Origin: a virus
DNA: 40,459 nt
IMG/VR virus record: IMGVR_UViG_3300050034_000042
Location: 1-40,459 of that record
Direction: 5' to 3' (one strand)
In this document: piece by piece, positions 7,149-12,651 of the stretch
Layout: every line of letters starts with the position of its first letter
Position numbering within the stretch: the stretch's first letter is position 1
Translations under genes and position numbers: made by a program
Notes under the pieces: generated by a model
Told to the model about the DNA's origin: nothing
What the model saw: only the letters and a program-made list of their open reading frames with translations
Database searches by the model: none

Positions 7149-7709
7149 TTATTTTGTAATTTCTACTTCTTTATCCAAGCAGAAATACTTATTATTATTT
7201 CTTCGACCCACGATTGACTTACACTTGAAAGAAATGTAAGCAAAAGCGACTGCATAAAATGAGATGTCCCTCGCTTTGATGTTCCTCGCTTCGATGTCCC
7301 ACGCTTCGATGTCCCTCGCTTTGATGTTCCACGCTTTGATGTTCCACGCTTTGATGTCCTTCGCTTCGATGTCCCTCGCTTCGATGTCCCTCGCTTCGAT
7401 GTCCCACGCTTTGATGTCCTTCGCTTCGATGTCCCTCGCTTCGATGTCCCTCGCTTCGATGTCCCACGCTTCGATTTTCCCCGCTTCGATGTTCCACGCT
7501 TCGATGTTCCACGCTTCGATGTCCCACGCTTCGATTTTCCCCGCTTCGATGTCCCACGCTTTGATGTTCCACGCTTTGATGTTCCCCGCTTCGACTATAA
7601 TTTCTGCATCTATAGAAAATGAAACCTCAAACCTTACATCACCTTCTATTTTAAGGATACAATCTACAATATCTGCTTCTATTTCTTTTTGTGTTTTGTA
7701 TATTTTCAT
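7149..7709 (-). CDS. Pentapeptide-like repeat protein (beta-solenoid suspected)
   Basis: A 186-residue protein from ATG 7709; a TTG at 7718 would add three residues. After a 45-residue N-terminal region it consists of about 23 five-residue repeats of the type (W/R/G/K)(D/N/K)I(E/K)A, then a 35-residue C-terminal cap. The strict isoleucine every fifth residue suggests a right-handed quadrilateral beta-helix of the pentapeptide-repeat class, though alanine sits in an atypical register. Proteins with GDIKA/WNIEA repeats are frequent in phages and in Bacillota; function is generally unknown. The repeat DNA is a near-perfect 15-bp minisatellite, so copy number should change rapidly. Confidence 0.65.
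   Translation of the reverse strand: MKIYKTQKEIEADIVDCILKIEGDVRFEVSFSIDAEIIVEAGNIKAWNIKAWDIEAGKIEAWDIEAWNIEAWNIEAGKIEAWDIEARDIEARDIEAKDIKAWDIEARDIEARDIEAKDIKAWNIKAWNIKARDIEAWDIEARNIKARDISFYAVAFAYISFKCKSIVGRRNNNKYFCLDKEVEITK
7264..7605. repeat. 15-bp tandem repeat (minisatellite) inside a gene
   Basis: About 23 head-to-tail copies of a 15-base unit close to tcgatgtcccacgct (plus strand). Variants involve c/t at the second position, the middle bases and the ccac/cctc/cttc portion. Since 15 is a multiple of three, several frames stay open on both strands through the array. The minus-strand frame of 7149-7709 is taken as real because it has unique N- and C-terminal parts and fits the operon. Confidence 0.9.
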
Positions 7710-7710
7710 G

Positions 7711-7929
7711 TTAGTCAAAATTACTGCTTACTATTTCTATATCATCCTTTTCGGGAGCTTCATGCTCCCAACAGGTGTCTGCGACCTTTGCCTTTTCCGC
7801 CACCTGTTGAAGTTTCTTTAACTTCCTCGCCCATGCTTGACCGCCTTTCTTTCCCCCTTTCTTGCCTCCTTGCTGTCCAAACCATTCAGGACTCCCTTTG
7901 GGAAACCTTTTTTCGATTTTCTTTGACAT
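7711..7929 (-). CDS. Small basic hypothetical protein
   Basis: A 72-residue protein with a very basic, glycine-rich middle (GGKKGGKKGGQAWARKLKKL) and an acidic C terminus. The lysine/glycine run suggests nucleic-acid contact but no domain is recognised. Its stop overlaps the 5' end of the repeat-protein gene. Upstream of its ATG lies the structured element at 7963-8093, which could form part of its antisense leader if transcription runs leftward from further upstream. Confidence 0.5.
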   Translation of the reverse strand: MSKKIEKRFPKGSPEWFGQQGGKKGGKKGGQAWARKLKKLQQVAEKAKVADTCWEHEAPEKDDIEIVSSNFD

Positions 7930-7950
7930 TGATGTGTAAATTAACTAGTT

Positions 7951-7956
7951 GATAAT
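7951..7956 (+). promoter_or_regulatory. Candidate -10 box upstream of the structured element
   Basis: GATAAT at 7951-7956 matches the TATAAT consensus at five of six positions. A start of transcription about seven bases later (near 7963) would coincide with the 5' edge of the paired structure at 7963-8093. A TTGACA at 7923-7928 is too far for a normal spacer (22 bases) and also encodes the start of the opposite-strand gene, so its presence may be fortuitous. Confidence 0.3.
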
Positions 7957-7962
7957 GGTGAG

Positions 7963-8093
7963 CAGAAATGTTATTGTCGGAGAATAATCTCTGGCGAAAT
8001 TATTGTGCTATTTAGCCTTGCGTGAGAAGTGAGTTAGACTTACTTCTCCGCTGGTCTAAAAACTCCGATGACAACATTCCTGTCTACATACAG
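7963..8093 (+). ncRNA. Structured RNA candidate (three-way junction) upstream of an HNH gene
   Basis: A 16-position closing stem pairs 7967-7982 with 8063-8078 (one mismatch, two G-U). Inside, hairpin aataat/attatt (7983-7988 with 7999-8004) is followed by a long arm. That arm is tttagcc/ggtctaaa (8011-8017 with 8053-8060, one bulge), then gcg/cgc, then an 11-bp stem (8024-8034 with 8038-8048, one G-U) closed by a 3-base loop. Nearly every base is accounted for. The G-U pairs form only in RNA read from the plus strand, the direction of the HNH gene at 8185. A small hairpin ctgt/acag follows at 8080-8093. No known family is recognised, and no T-run terminator follows. It could be a leader or an independent RNA. 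Confidence 0.5.
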
Positions 8094-8129
8094 CATAGCA
8101 AAGTATTGATAGGGGTGCAAGTAGGGGGG

Positions 8130-8138
8130 TGTGGATAA
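8130..8138 (-). promoter_or_regulatory. Consensus DnaA box
   Basis: TGTGGATAA at 8130-8138 is the exact complement of TTATCCACA, the strong DnaA-binding consensus. It follows a run of six G's and precedes the promoter of the HNH gene. A single box may reflect chance or host-DnaA-sensitive control. Confidence 0.35.
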
Positions 8139-8150
8139 CTAAATATATAC

Positions 8151-8181
8151 TTGACATATATAGTCAATATGATAGTATTAA
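8151..8181 (+). promoter_or_regulatory. Promoter with operator-like palindrome for the HNH gene
   Basis: TTGACA at 8151-8156 is a perfect -35 box; TAGTAT at 8173-8178 (16-base spacer) or TATTAA at 8176-8181 (19-base spacer) may serve as the -10. The -35 box is one arm of a perfect inverted repeat, TTGAC-N7-GTCAA (8151-8167), as expected of a repressor site. Transcription would begin within a few bases of the ATG at 8185, giving a nearly leaderless message. Confidence 0.55.
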
Positions 8182-8184
8182 GAC

Positions 8185-8646
8185 ATGAAAAAATATAAAG
8201 ATTGGTATGAATGTAAAGGATGTGGTTATGCCTTTGATACTGAAGATATAGTCAAATCAAAATATAAAAAAACATCATCTAATGGAACTTCACATTTATA
8301 TGAAAAATTACTTTTTCTTTGCAAAGATTGTTGTATAATTAAAAATAGGAAAATAAGTAGGACTTATTATGCCTCTGATAAAGGGGGTGAAAATGTCAGA
8401 AGAGCCATTAAAAAATGTTACTATAAATTCAAAAAAAAATCATCCGCACGACATAAAGTATGGGAAGCAATTAAAAAAGGAAAACTAATCAGATTGCCAT
8501 GTGAAAAATGTGGAAATCCGAAATCACAGGCTCATCATGAGGATTACTCAAAACCATTAAAAGTGATGTGGTTATGTCCGATGCACCATTATGAACATGA
8601 GCATACTCAGAGGAGACAGATGAGGAAGTTCATGACGATTACATAG
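8185..8646 (+). CDS. HNH endonuclease, probable homing-type insertion
   Basis: A 153-residue protein. CxxC pairs at residues 10/13 and 46/49 suggest an N-terminal zinc domain. The C-terminal third has the common phage HNH pattern: LPCEKCG (106/109), then SQAHHEDYSKPL with the catalytic His-His at 117-118, and VMWLCPMHHYEHEH with Cys131 and His134/135. It lies on the strand opposite to all surrounding early genes, with its own promoter, and stops 3 bases before the convergent gene. This is consistent with a mobile insertion. Lysine and AT content are higher than in neighbours. Such enzymes nick or cut DNA and promote their own spread. Confidence 0.75.
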   Translation: MKKYKDWYECKGCGYAFDTEDIVKSKYKKTSSNGTSHLYEKLLFLCKDCCIIKNRKISRTYYASDKGGENVRRAIKKCYYKFKKKSSARHKVWEAIKKGKLIRLPCEKCGNPKSQAHHEDYSKPLKVMWLCPMHHYEHEHTQRRQMRKFMTIT

Positions 8647-8649
8647 TTA

Positions 8650-8889
8650 TCATAGTCTTTTAATTTCTATTGGTTCATTTTTATATTGCGTAGCAATAAA
8701 CACAAACTGTTTGCGAGATTCTTTTGTCAATTCATCTTTTACCATAACTCTACGATAAAGACGTTTGCCGTCTTTAGATAATTTATAATCAATGAAATGA
8801 ACAAGACCACAATCACAGCAACCAACAGGGCAATTGTTCCACTTCGTCCTATACCACTTACCATCATAGATTTGTTTTTTCTTTATCAT
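8650..8889 (-). CDS. Small conserved phage protein with a Cys cluster
   Basis: A 79-residue basic protein starting MIKKKQIYDGKWYRTKW, with CPVGCCDCGLVHFIDYK near residues 20-36. The CCDCGLVH segment recurs in many phage proteins of unknown function and probably binds one metal ion. It is convergent with the HNH gene and downstream of the 138-residue early gene. Confidence 0.6.
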   Translation of the reverse strand: MIKKKQIYDGKWYRTKWNNCPVGCCDCGLVHFIDYKLSKDGKRLYRRVMVKDELTKESRKQFVFIATQYKNEPIEIKRL

Positions 8890-8906
8890 ATCTTCTTCAT
8901 TATGAA

Positions 8907-9323
8907 CTAGGATTTTGGTAAAATATCGCCGATTGATTTCATACCGCCGATTCTTTTGTCTCCTTCACTGTCGTCAACATGATCGGGGACTTCCATTTTT
9001 GAAATGAGGTTTGTCTGGCCATTATTCATCAATTCCTGTACTTTTTCTTTGACGTAACCTATAACGCCAGTGTACTTCTTCAAAATACCTTTTGACTTTA
9101 TTTCAGCCCAGTCTTCATTTTCCATGACATGCGTAGGATTCCAGCCCATAGCTTTGTGCCAGTCTTCGGATATGGCGATGATGTCCTTACCCCGGCAAAC
9201 TCCGTTATTGAAAATCCCTTTGGATTCGGTCATAAAGCAATATACGGCAGTCGGCAATTCTTTTTCATCAATGGGAATAAACTCATGTTCATCGTATCCT
9301 ATCTTGATTTTAAAGTATTTCAT
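8907..9323 (-). CDS. Hypothetical early protein downstream of gene O
   Basis: A 138-residue acidic protein. The N terminus is beta-like (YFKIKIGYDEHEFIPIDEKELP), followed by a segment with Cys and Trp residues (YCFMTESKGIFNNGVCRGKDII) and a polar C terminus. It starts four bases after the O-like gene ends. Its place beside the replication initiator suggests an accessory replication role, but no helicase-loader motif (Walker A) is present. Confidence 0.55.
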   Translation of the reverse strand: MKYFKIKIGYDEHEFIPIDEKELPTAVYCFMTESKGIFNNGVCRGKDIIAISEDWHKAMGWNPTHVMENEDWAEIKSKGILKKYTGVIGYVKEKVQELMNNGQTNLISKMEVPDHVDDSEGDKRIGGMKSIGDILPKS

Positions 9324-9327
9324 GTTG

Positions 9328-10044
9328 TTAGCTAAAAATTACGTTAGGCTTGCTTTTAATGCTTTCCATTTTCTTTTTAATAAGCTGTGATTCTAAGGTA
9401 GACCATTTTTCTTCTAACTGAAGCGGTGTGGTTATGGTGGTTATGTACGGTATCTTATTCGTTTGGGGTAAAATACGAATAACGCTTAATACCTTTTCAA
9501 GGGTTTGTGTCTTTATAAGCCGTGCTATTGCATCTCGTTGGGTGGTATTCCCATACCATTTACCATAAGACTGATTCACTTCCTTGAAACTATCAATAAC
9601 GGAAACTATATCAGGCGACGGTACGTCGCTAGTTTCTTTTGTAATAGTTTCTTTTGTATAGTTTCTTTTGTATGCACCAGATTTGGTAACTTTCGTACCT
9701 AATTTGGTAACTCTTGTACCAGATTTGGTAACTGTTACCTTTTTAGGTAACTCACGCCATTGAGTGTAGTCTTTCTGAAATGATAGTTTGTTACCTAATT
9801 TGGTAACTATATTCCTTTGAATGAGCATCTGTTGTGTTCGCCATATATGGGGTCTTTTAATTCCAGTAGCATCAGAAAACTGGCTATTTGAAATGAAATC
9901 TTCTTTTTTGTGCCAACCATAAGTCTTACGCCACAAAACCCACAAATATCTATTCTCATATCCATTTAGATTAGTATGAGCGAGTGCTTCTGCTATCTCG
10001 TTAGCGATTGGTATATTCCCGTTTTCTTTTTGTGGACTAGCCAT
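9328..10044 (-). CDS. O: Replication initiator, lambda O-like
   Basis: A 238-residue protein. Residues about 4-85 match the phage replication protein O N-terminal domain: GNIPIANEIAEALAHTNLNGYENRYLW, RKTYGWHKKEDFISNSQFSDATG and IKRPHIWRTQQMLIQRNIV form the winged-helix origin-binding module. Residues about 100-128 are repetitive (VTKSGTRVTKLGTKVTKSG) because their codons contain origin-like iterons. The C-terminal half is the expected partner-binding region. O-type proteins bind iterons within their own gene and recruit the replicative helicase. No helicase or loader is encoded here, so the host DnaB would be used. It is the first gene of the leftward operon. Confidence 0.75.
   Translation of the reverse strand: MASPQKENGNIPIANEIAEALAHTNLNGYENRYLWVLWRKTYGWHKKEDFISNSQFSDATGIKRPHIWRTQQMLIQRNIVTKLGNKLSFQKDYTQWRELPKKVTVTKSGTRVTKLGTKVTKSGAYKRNYTKETITKETSDVPSPDIVSVIDSFKEVNQSYGKWYGNTTQRDAIARLIKTQTLEKVLSVIRILPQTNKIPYITTITTPLQLEEKWSTLESQLIKKKMESIKSKPNVIFS
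9676..9807. repeat. Iterons inside gene O, candidate replication origin
   Basis: The core (a/g)atttggtaac recurs at 9680-9690, 9701-9711 and 9722-9732 with a 21-base period and again at 9797-9807; a degenerate copy, taggtaac, is at 9744-9751. Lambda also carries its O-binding iterons within gene O. The repeats encode a polar Thr/Lys/Gly linker, so the DNA rather than the protein seems to be constrained. Confidence 0.6.
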
Positions 10045-10062
10045 ATATTTTTACAACGTAAA

Positions 10063-10112
10063 GGGAGTAAACCACTTGGACACAGCTATAACGGCTGTAA
10101 TGGTTTACTCCC
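10063..10112 (-). promoter_or_regulatory. Stable hairpin in the early operon leader
   Basis: Arms gggagtaaacca (10063-10074) and tggtttactccc (10101-10112) are perfectly complementary over 12 bp; inside them acagc and gctgt also pair. It fills most of the 5' leader between the likely early transcription start (near 10118) and the ATG at 10044. The internal ggacacag (10078-10085) also complements ctgtgtcc at 10138-10145, outside the hairpin, so two alternative folds exist at the DNA level. It may control early expression or act in replication. Confidence 0.6.
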
Positions 10113-10124
10113 TGCACGCAATAA

Positions 10125-10130
10125 ATTATA
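10125..10130 (-). promoter_or_regulatory. Candidate early promoter -10 box
   Basis: On the minus strand this reads TATAAT exactly. The predicted start near 10118 lies just upstream of the leader hairpin and 74 bases before the gene O start. No good -35 box is visible 16-18 bases upstream. Confidence 0.4.
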
Positions 10131-10146
10131 TTATTCACTGTGTCCA

Positions 10147-10204
10147 TACTTTAAATCTACTTTAAATCTACTTTAAAATCAACTTTAAAATCAACTGTGG
10201 ATAT
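10147..10204. repeat. AT-rich tandem repeats with DnaA-like box, possible unwinding element
   Basis: Four tandem 11- to 12-base units of the type tactttaaa(a)tc run from 10147 to about 10193, followed by TGTGGATAT at 10196-10204, one base from the complement of the DnaA consensus. AT-rich repeats beside an initiator-binding site are typical of origins. They lie about 340 bases from the iterons within gene O. Confidence 0.45.
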
Positions 10205-10347
10205 GTGGAAAACTATTTCTTGATACTTTCCCCTCTATGGTGTAGAATTGTAGTACCATCCCTGATTTGCTAAACGTTGAGTTTGTTTTGGCGGGCGCTT
10301 TGGGGAAATAAAATTTTCCAGAGTGTCGTCCAAAGTAAATTGACAAT

Positions 10348-10542
10348 TCGTAATCTCTTTGCCACAGCAGTACAAATATGCCGTGCGACTACAAATATTA
10401 ATCCGATGAAGAACATTTTTTGAGCAGGATATACAAACTTAATCTATTTGGCGTAACACATCGCCATCCAAGCCATTGCGTATCATTTATTGTTTCATGC
10501 TGTGGTAAACTAGACGGTACGGCTTTGGCAAAGAGATTATGA
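10348..10542 (+). other. Long-range inverted repeat, possible structured RNA
   Basis: Bases 10348-10364 pair with 10526-10542 over 17 bp (14 perfect, then G-U and two more pairs). Within the enclosed 160 bases, gccgt pairs with acggc, ccacagca (10362-10369) is complementary to tgctgtgg (10499-10506), and tggcg/cgcca forms a local hairpin near 10449-10466. There is no open frame of note. Either a structured non-coding RNA or a DNA-level feature of the control region. Confidence 0.4.
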
Positions 10543-10660
10543 TAACTAATACACTTCAATTGCCAAACTTTTAATAAAAATACAACATATAGAACCTAAA
10601 ATGTGTTCGTGTTCACGACGATACATTCCAACAATTTTGAGTTCGTCAATGTGTATACAG

Positions 10661-10695
10661 TGCTATTATGAAAAAATCAAAGGGTATAGTATAAT
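10661..10695 (+). promoter_or_regulatory. Candidate rightward promoter(s) for the first late genes
   Basis: TGC-TATTAT at 10661-10669 is an extended -10 form, and TATAAT at 10690-10695 is an exact -10. Either would make a leader of about 40-70 bases before the gene at 10743. No consensus -35 box is visible, which is usual for extended -10 promoters. Confidence 0.45.
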
Positions 10696-10742
10696 TATAG
10701 AAAGGGAAGACATTAACAATCGTAACAATAATTTTTAATACT

Positions 10743-10889
10743 ATGAGTGGAAATCCAATTGGGAATCTCAAAGGAAAAACAGGTTTTGGTCAGAAAGGTT
10801 ATAAGCCCGGAAGTATGATTGCGGCGGTGAATAAAGGAAAAGGAAAAAAGGTCGTTAAGAAAGGTTTTACTAAAATAACAAAAAACTAA
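10743..10889 (+). CDS. Small basic protein
   Basis: A 48-residue protein rich in glycine and lysine (MSGNPIGNLKGKTGFGQKGY, later GKGKKVVKKGF). It resembles the short basic NUMOD/GFGKGYxPGS-like leader segments seen in some phage DNA-binding proteins, but nothing more can be said. First gene of the rightward strand. Confidence 0.5.
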   Translation: MSGNPIGNLKGKTGFGQKGYKPGSMIAAVNKGKGKKVVKKGFTKITKN

Positions 10890-10890
10890 A

Positions 10891-11070
10891 TTGTCAAACG
10901 GCACAACGCGCTTAGCGCAAGCAAAAATGTTAGTTCAGGGCAATAAAGCGGCAGGAGTAGAAAGTGAAATGGAAATGGATATTACAAAAAATGAACCAAC
11001 AGGAAGTATCCCAAAGAAGATGAAGAAGATTGCATTAAAGAATCCATCAGAACATAATCACTCACTATAA
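10891..11070 (+). CDS. Small hypothetical protein, TTG start
   Basis: A 59-residue frame starting at TTG, one base after the upstream TAA (TAA-A-TTG), giving a natural N terminus MSNGTTRLAQAKML. The alternative is ATG 10927, leaving 47 residues. It is polar with a lysine cluster (IPKKMKKIALKNP) and is followed closely by the glycosyltransferase gene. Function unknown. Confidence 0.5.
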   Translation: MSNGTTRLAQAKMLVQGNKAAGVESEMEMDITKNEPTGSIPKKMKKIALKNPSEHNHSL

Positions 11071-11077
11071 ACGCTAC

Positions 11078-12112
11078 ATGAAATCAGTTGCGTATTTTCC
11101 TCACCAGCCTAGTGGATGTTTTTGGTACAGAACAGAACACCCAATGCTAACACTTTCAGCGAATGGTATAAAAACCATTCCTATAGAGTTAGATAAGGAT
11201 GTTGAAATAGAGAATATAGCTTCTTTTCATTTCTATGGAGCTACGCCGTTTTCAATGGATAAAGCTCTTACATACCTTAAAGAACAACACATAAAAATTG
11301 TTTATGATGTTGATGATGTATTGGATTTGATAGATGAGACTAACCCGTCGTATTATTCAGTGAAGAAAGATACTGGATCGTTCAACCAAATGATTGAGTA
11401 TGCCGATGAAATCACCGTAGCCACGCCAGTAATAAAAGAAGTCTTATCTCAAAGAACAAAAACTCCAATTACTGTATTACCCAATTGTTATATCCCTGAT
11501 GAATGGATATACAAACGTATTCCTCATGAAGAGATACGAATAGGTTTTGCCGGAAGCTTAACTCATGTAATAGATTTGATTGAAATAATTCCAGCTATTA
11601 AACAACTACAAGCTACATATAACGTAAAGTTCTATATCTTTGGTTTCGGTCAAGATACTTATGAACGATGGTTCAAAGATTTTAGATACTCGTCAACCGA
11701 AAAAGGAAAAGAAAAACTAATTGAATTAGATAAGCTCTTAAAAGAAATAAAGTTTGAATGGATACCCTTCGTTAATTACAAACTCTATCCACGTTTACTG
11801 ACAGAATTATCTTTAGACATAGGATTGTGTCCATTGAAATCCACACCATTCAATAATTGTAGAAGTGCAAGCAAGGCAATGGAGTATACTTTATCCGGTG
11901 CATTAGCTATTGCTGAAGATGTGCCGCCCTATCAAGAAGACAAAACATCTATTTTAGTAAAAGATAATTGGTTTGACAAAATAAACTATTATTGCAATAA
12001 TAAATACATTAGAGACACTCACCACAAACAACATTTAGATTGGCTTATCGAAAACCGCCAAATGAAATCACAATTTGACACATTAAAGAAAGTATATGAT
12101 ATATCACTGTGA
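11078..12112 (+). CDS. GT-B type glycosyltransferase
   Basis: A 344-residue protein with a glycosyltransferase group 1 (GT4-like) layout. An N-terminal Rossmann half contains KIVYDVDDVLDLI and a linker PNCYIPDEW. The C-terminal half contains IRIGFAGSLTHVIDLIEIIPAIKQL and the donor-binding region SASKAMEYTLSGALAIAEDVPPY near residues 263-285, with the glutamate that contacts the nucleotide sugar in retaining GT-B enzymes. The likely role is glycosylation of phage or host surface components together with the sugar cassette downstream. The leader carries the motif AACGCTA two bases before the ATG. It overlaps a small zinc-protein frame at its 3' end. Confidence 0.8.
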   Translation: MKSVAYFPHQPSGCFWYRTEHPMLTLSANGIKTIPIELDKDVEIENIASFHFYGATPFSMDKALTYLKEQHIKIVYDVDDVLDLIDETNPSYYSVKKDTGSFNQMIEYADEITVATPVIKEVLSQRTKTPITVLPNCYIPDEWIYKRIPHEEIRIGFAGSLTHVIDLIEIIPAIKQLQATYNVKFYIFGFGQDTYERWFKDFRYSSTEKGKEKLIELDKLLKEIKFEWIPFVNYKLYPRLLTELSLDIGLCPLKSTPFNNCRSASKAMEYTLSGALAIAEDVPPYQEDKTSILVKDNWFDKINYYCNNKYIRDTHHKQHLDWLIENRQMKSQFDTLKKVYDISL

Positions 12113-12266
12113 TAACTGCAAAAAGGAATGTCCAACTCTGACCGTTTCAGATGATAAGAAGAAATGGCTATGTTCAAAGTGCTATTGGAATAAGGATAAA
12201 TATGTGGTAAAATTACAACACAATGCCAACACTCAAGCAAAAACTAGCATTCAAAGAAATCACTGA
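12096..12266 (+). CDS. Small zinc-ribbon protein overlapping glycosyltransferase and terS
   Basis: A 56-residue frame starting MIYHCDNCKKECP and continuing WLCSKCYW, a CxxC...CxxC zinc ribbon of about 24 residues. It fills the gap between the glycosyltransferase and terS, overlapping the former by 17 and the latter by 44 bases. The cysteine pattern supports coding; the overlap at the 3' end weakens it. Confidence 0.45.
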   Translation: MIYHCDNCKKECPTLTVSDDKKKWLCSKCYWNKDKYVVKLQHNANTQAKTSIQRNH

Positions 12267-12651
12267 AAAACACAGACCAGTAAGTACAGTGATGAAAGAA
12301 GTTGGATATAAAGAAAGTACATCGAATAAGCCTTCAAATCTTACAGAAAGTGATGGATGGAATGAGTTGATGAATAAACATCTTCCTGATTCAGCCTTAG
12401 CTAAGAAACACAGGGAGCTTTTGAATAAAAGGGAATACAGAACATTTGATGGAAACTCTGAAGACATCGGGCCTGAAACTCAAGCAGTATCAAAAGCACT
12501 TGATATGGCATATAGACTCAAAGGAAGATATGAAGAGGGCGAAGACCGAGGAAACAAAACTCTTATTGTAATGATTACAGGTGAAACAGCACAACGATAT
12601 GCAATTCCATCCATCACAAGCACAAGTAGCATTGAACCTAAAACGATTTAG
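12223..12651 (+). CDS. terS: Terminase small subunit
   Basis: A 142-residue protein. The N terminus MPTLKQKLAFKEITEKHRPVSTVMKEVGY is a helix-turn-helix typical of small terminases. The middle (WNELMNKHLPDSALAKKHRELLNKREY) is the oligomerisation helix region, and ETQAVSKALDMAYRLKGRY is a conserved late segment of this family. It recognises viral DNA and positions the large subunit. TGG-TAAAAT at 12205-12213 looks like an extended -10 close to the start. It overlaps the terL start by up to 70 bases. Confidence 0.75.
   Translation: MPTLKQKLAFKEITEKHRPVSTVMKEVGYKESTSNKPSNLTESDGWNELMNKHLPDSALAKKHRELLNKREYRTFDGNSEDIGPETQAVSKALDMAYRLKGRYEEGEDRGNKTLIVMITGETAQRYAIPSITSTSSIEPKTI

Larger units (their letters stand above)
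10045..10742. other. Gene-free divergent control region
   Basis: About 700 bases separate the leftward early operon from the rightward late genes, and no credible gene lies in it. It contains, in order: a leader hairpin, a minus-strand -10 box, four AT-rich tandem repeats beside a DnaA-like box, nested hairpins near 10299-10335 (ctttgg/ccaaag enclosing ggaaa/tttcc), a long-range stem 10348-10364 with 10526-10542, and rightward promoter-like boxes near 10661-10695. The main components are listed separately. Confidence 0.7.

Noticed and set aside
7264-7605. CRISPR-like array
   Set aside because: Units are contiguous 15-base tandem repeats without spacers and lie in a coding frame.
7219-7821. 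Long open frames on both strands across the 15-bp repeat array
   Set aside because: They are a by-product of a repeat whose length is a multiple of three; only the minus-strand frame 7149-7709 has unique flanking sequence and fits the operon.
7963-8646. IscB/HEARO (omega RNA) system
   Set aside because: The HNH protein has only 153 residues, with no RuvC segments, so it is not IscB; the RNA fold was not matched to the known omega RNA.
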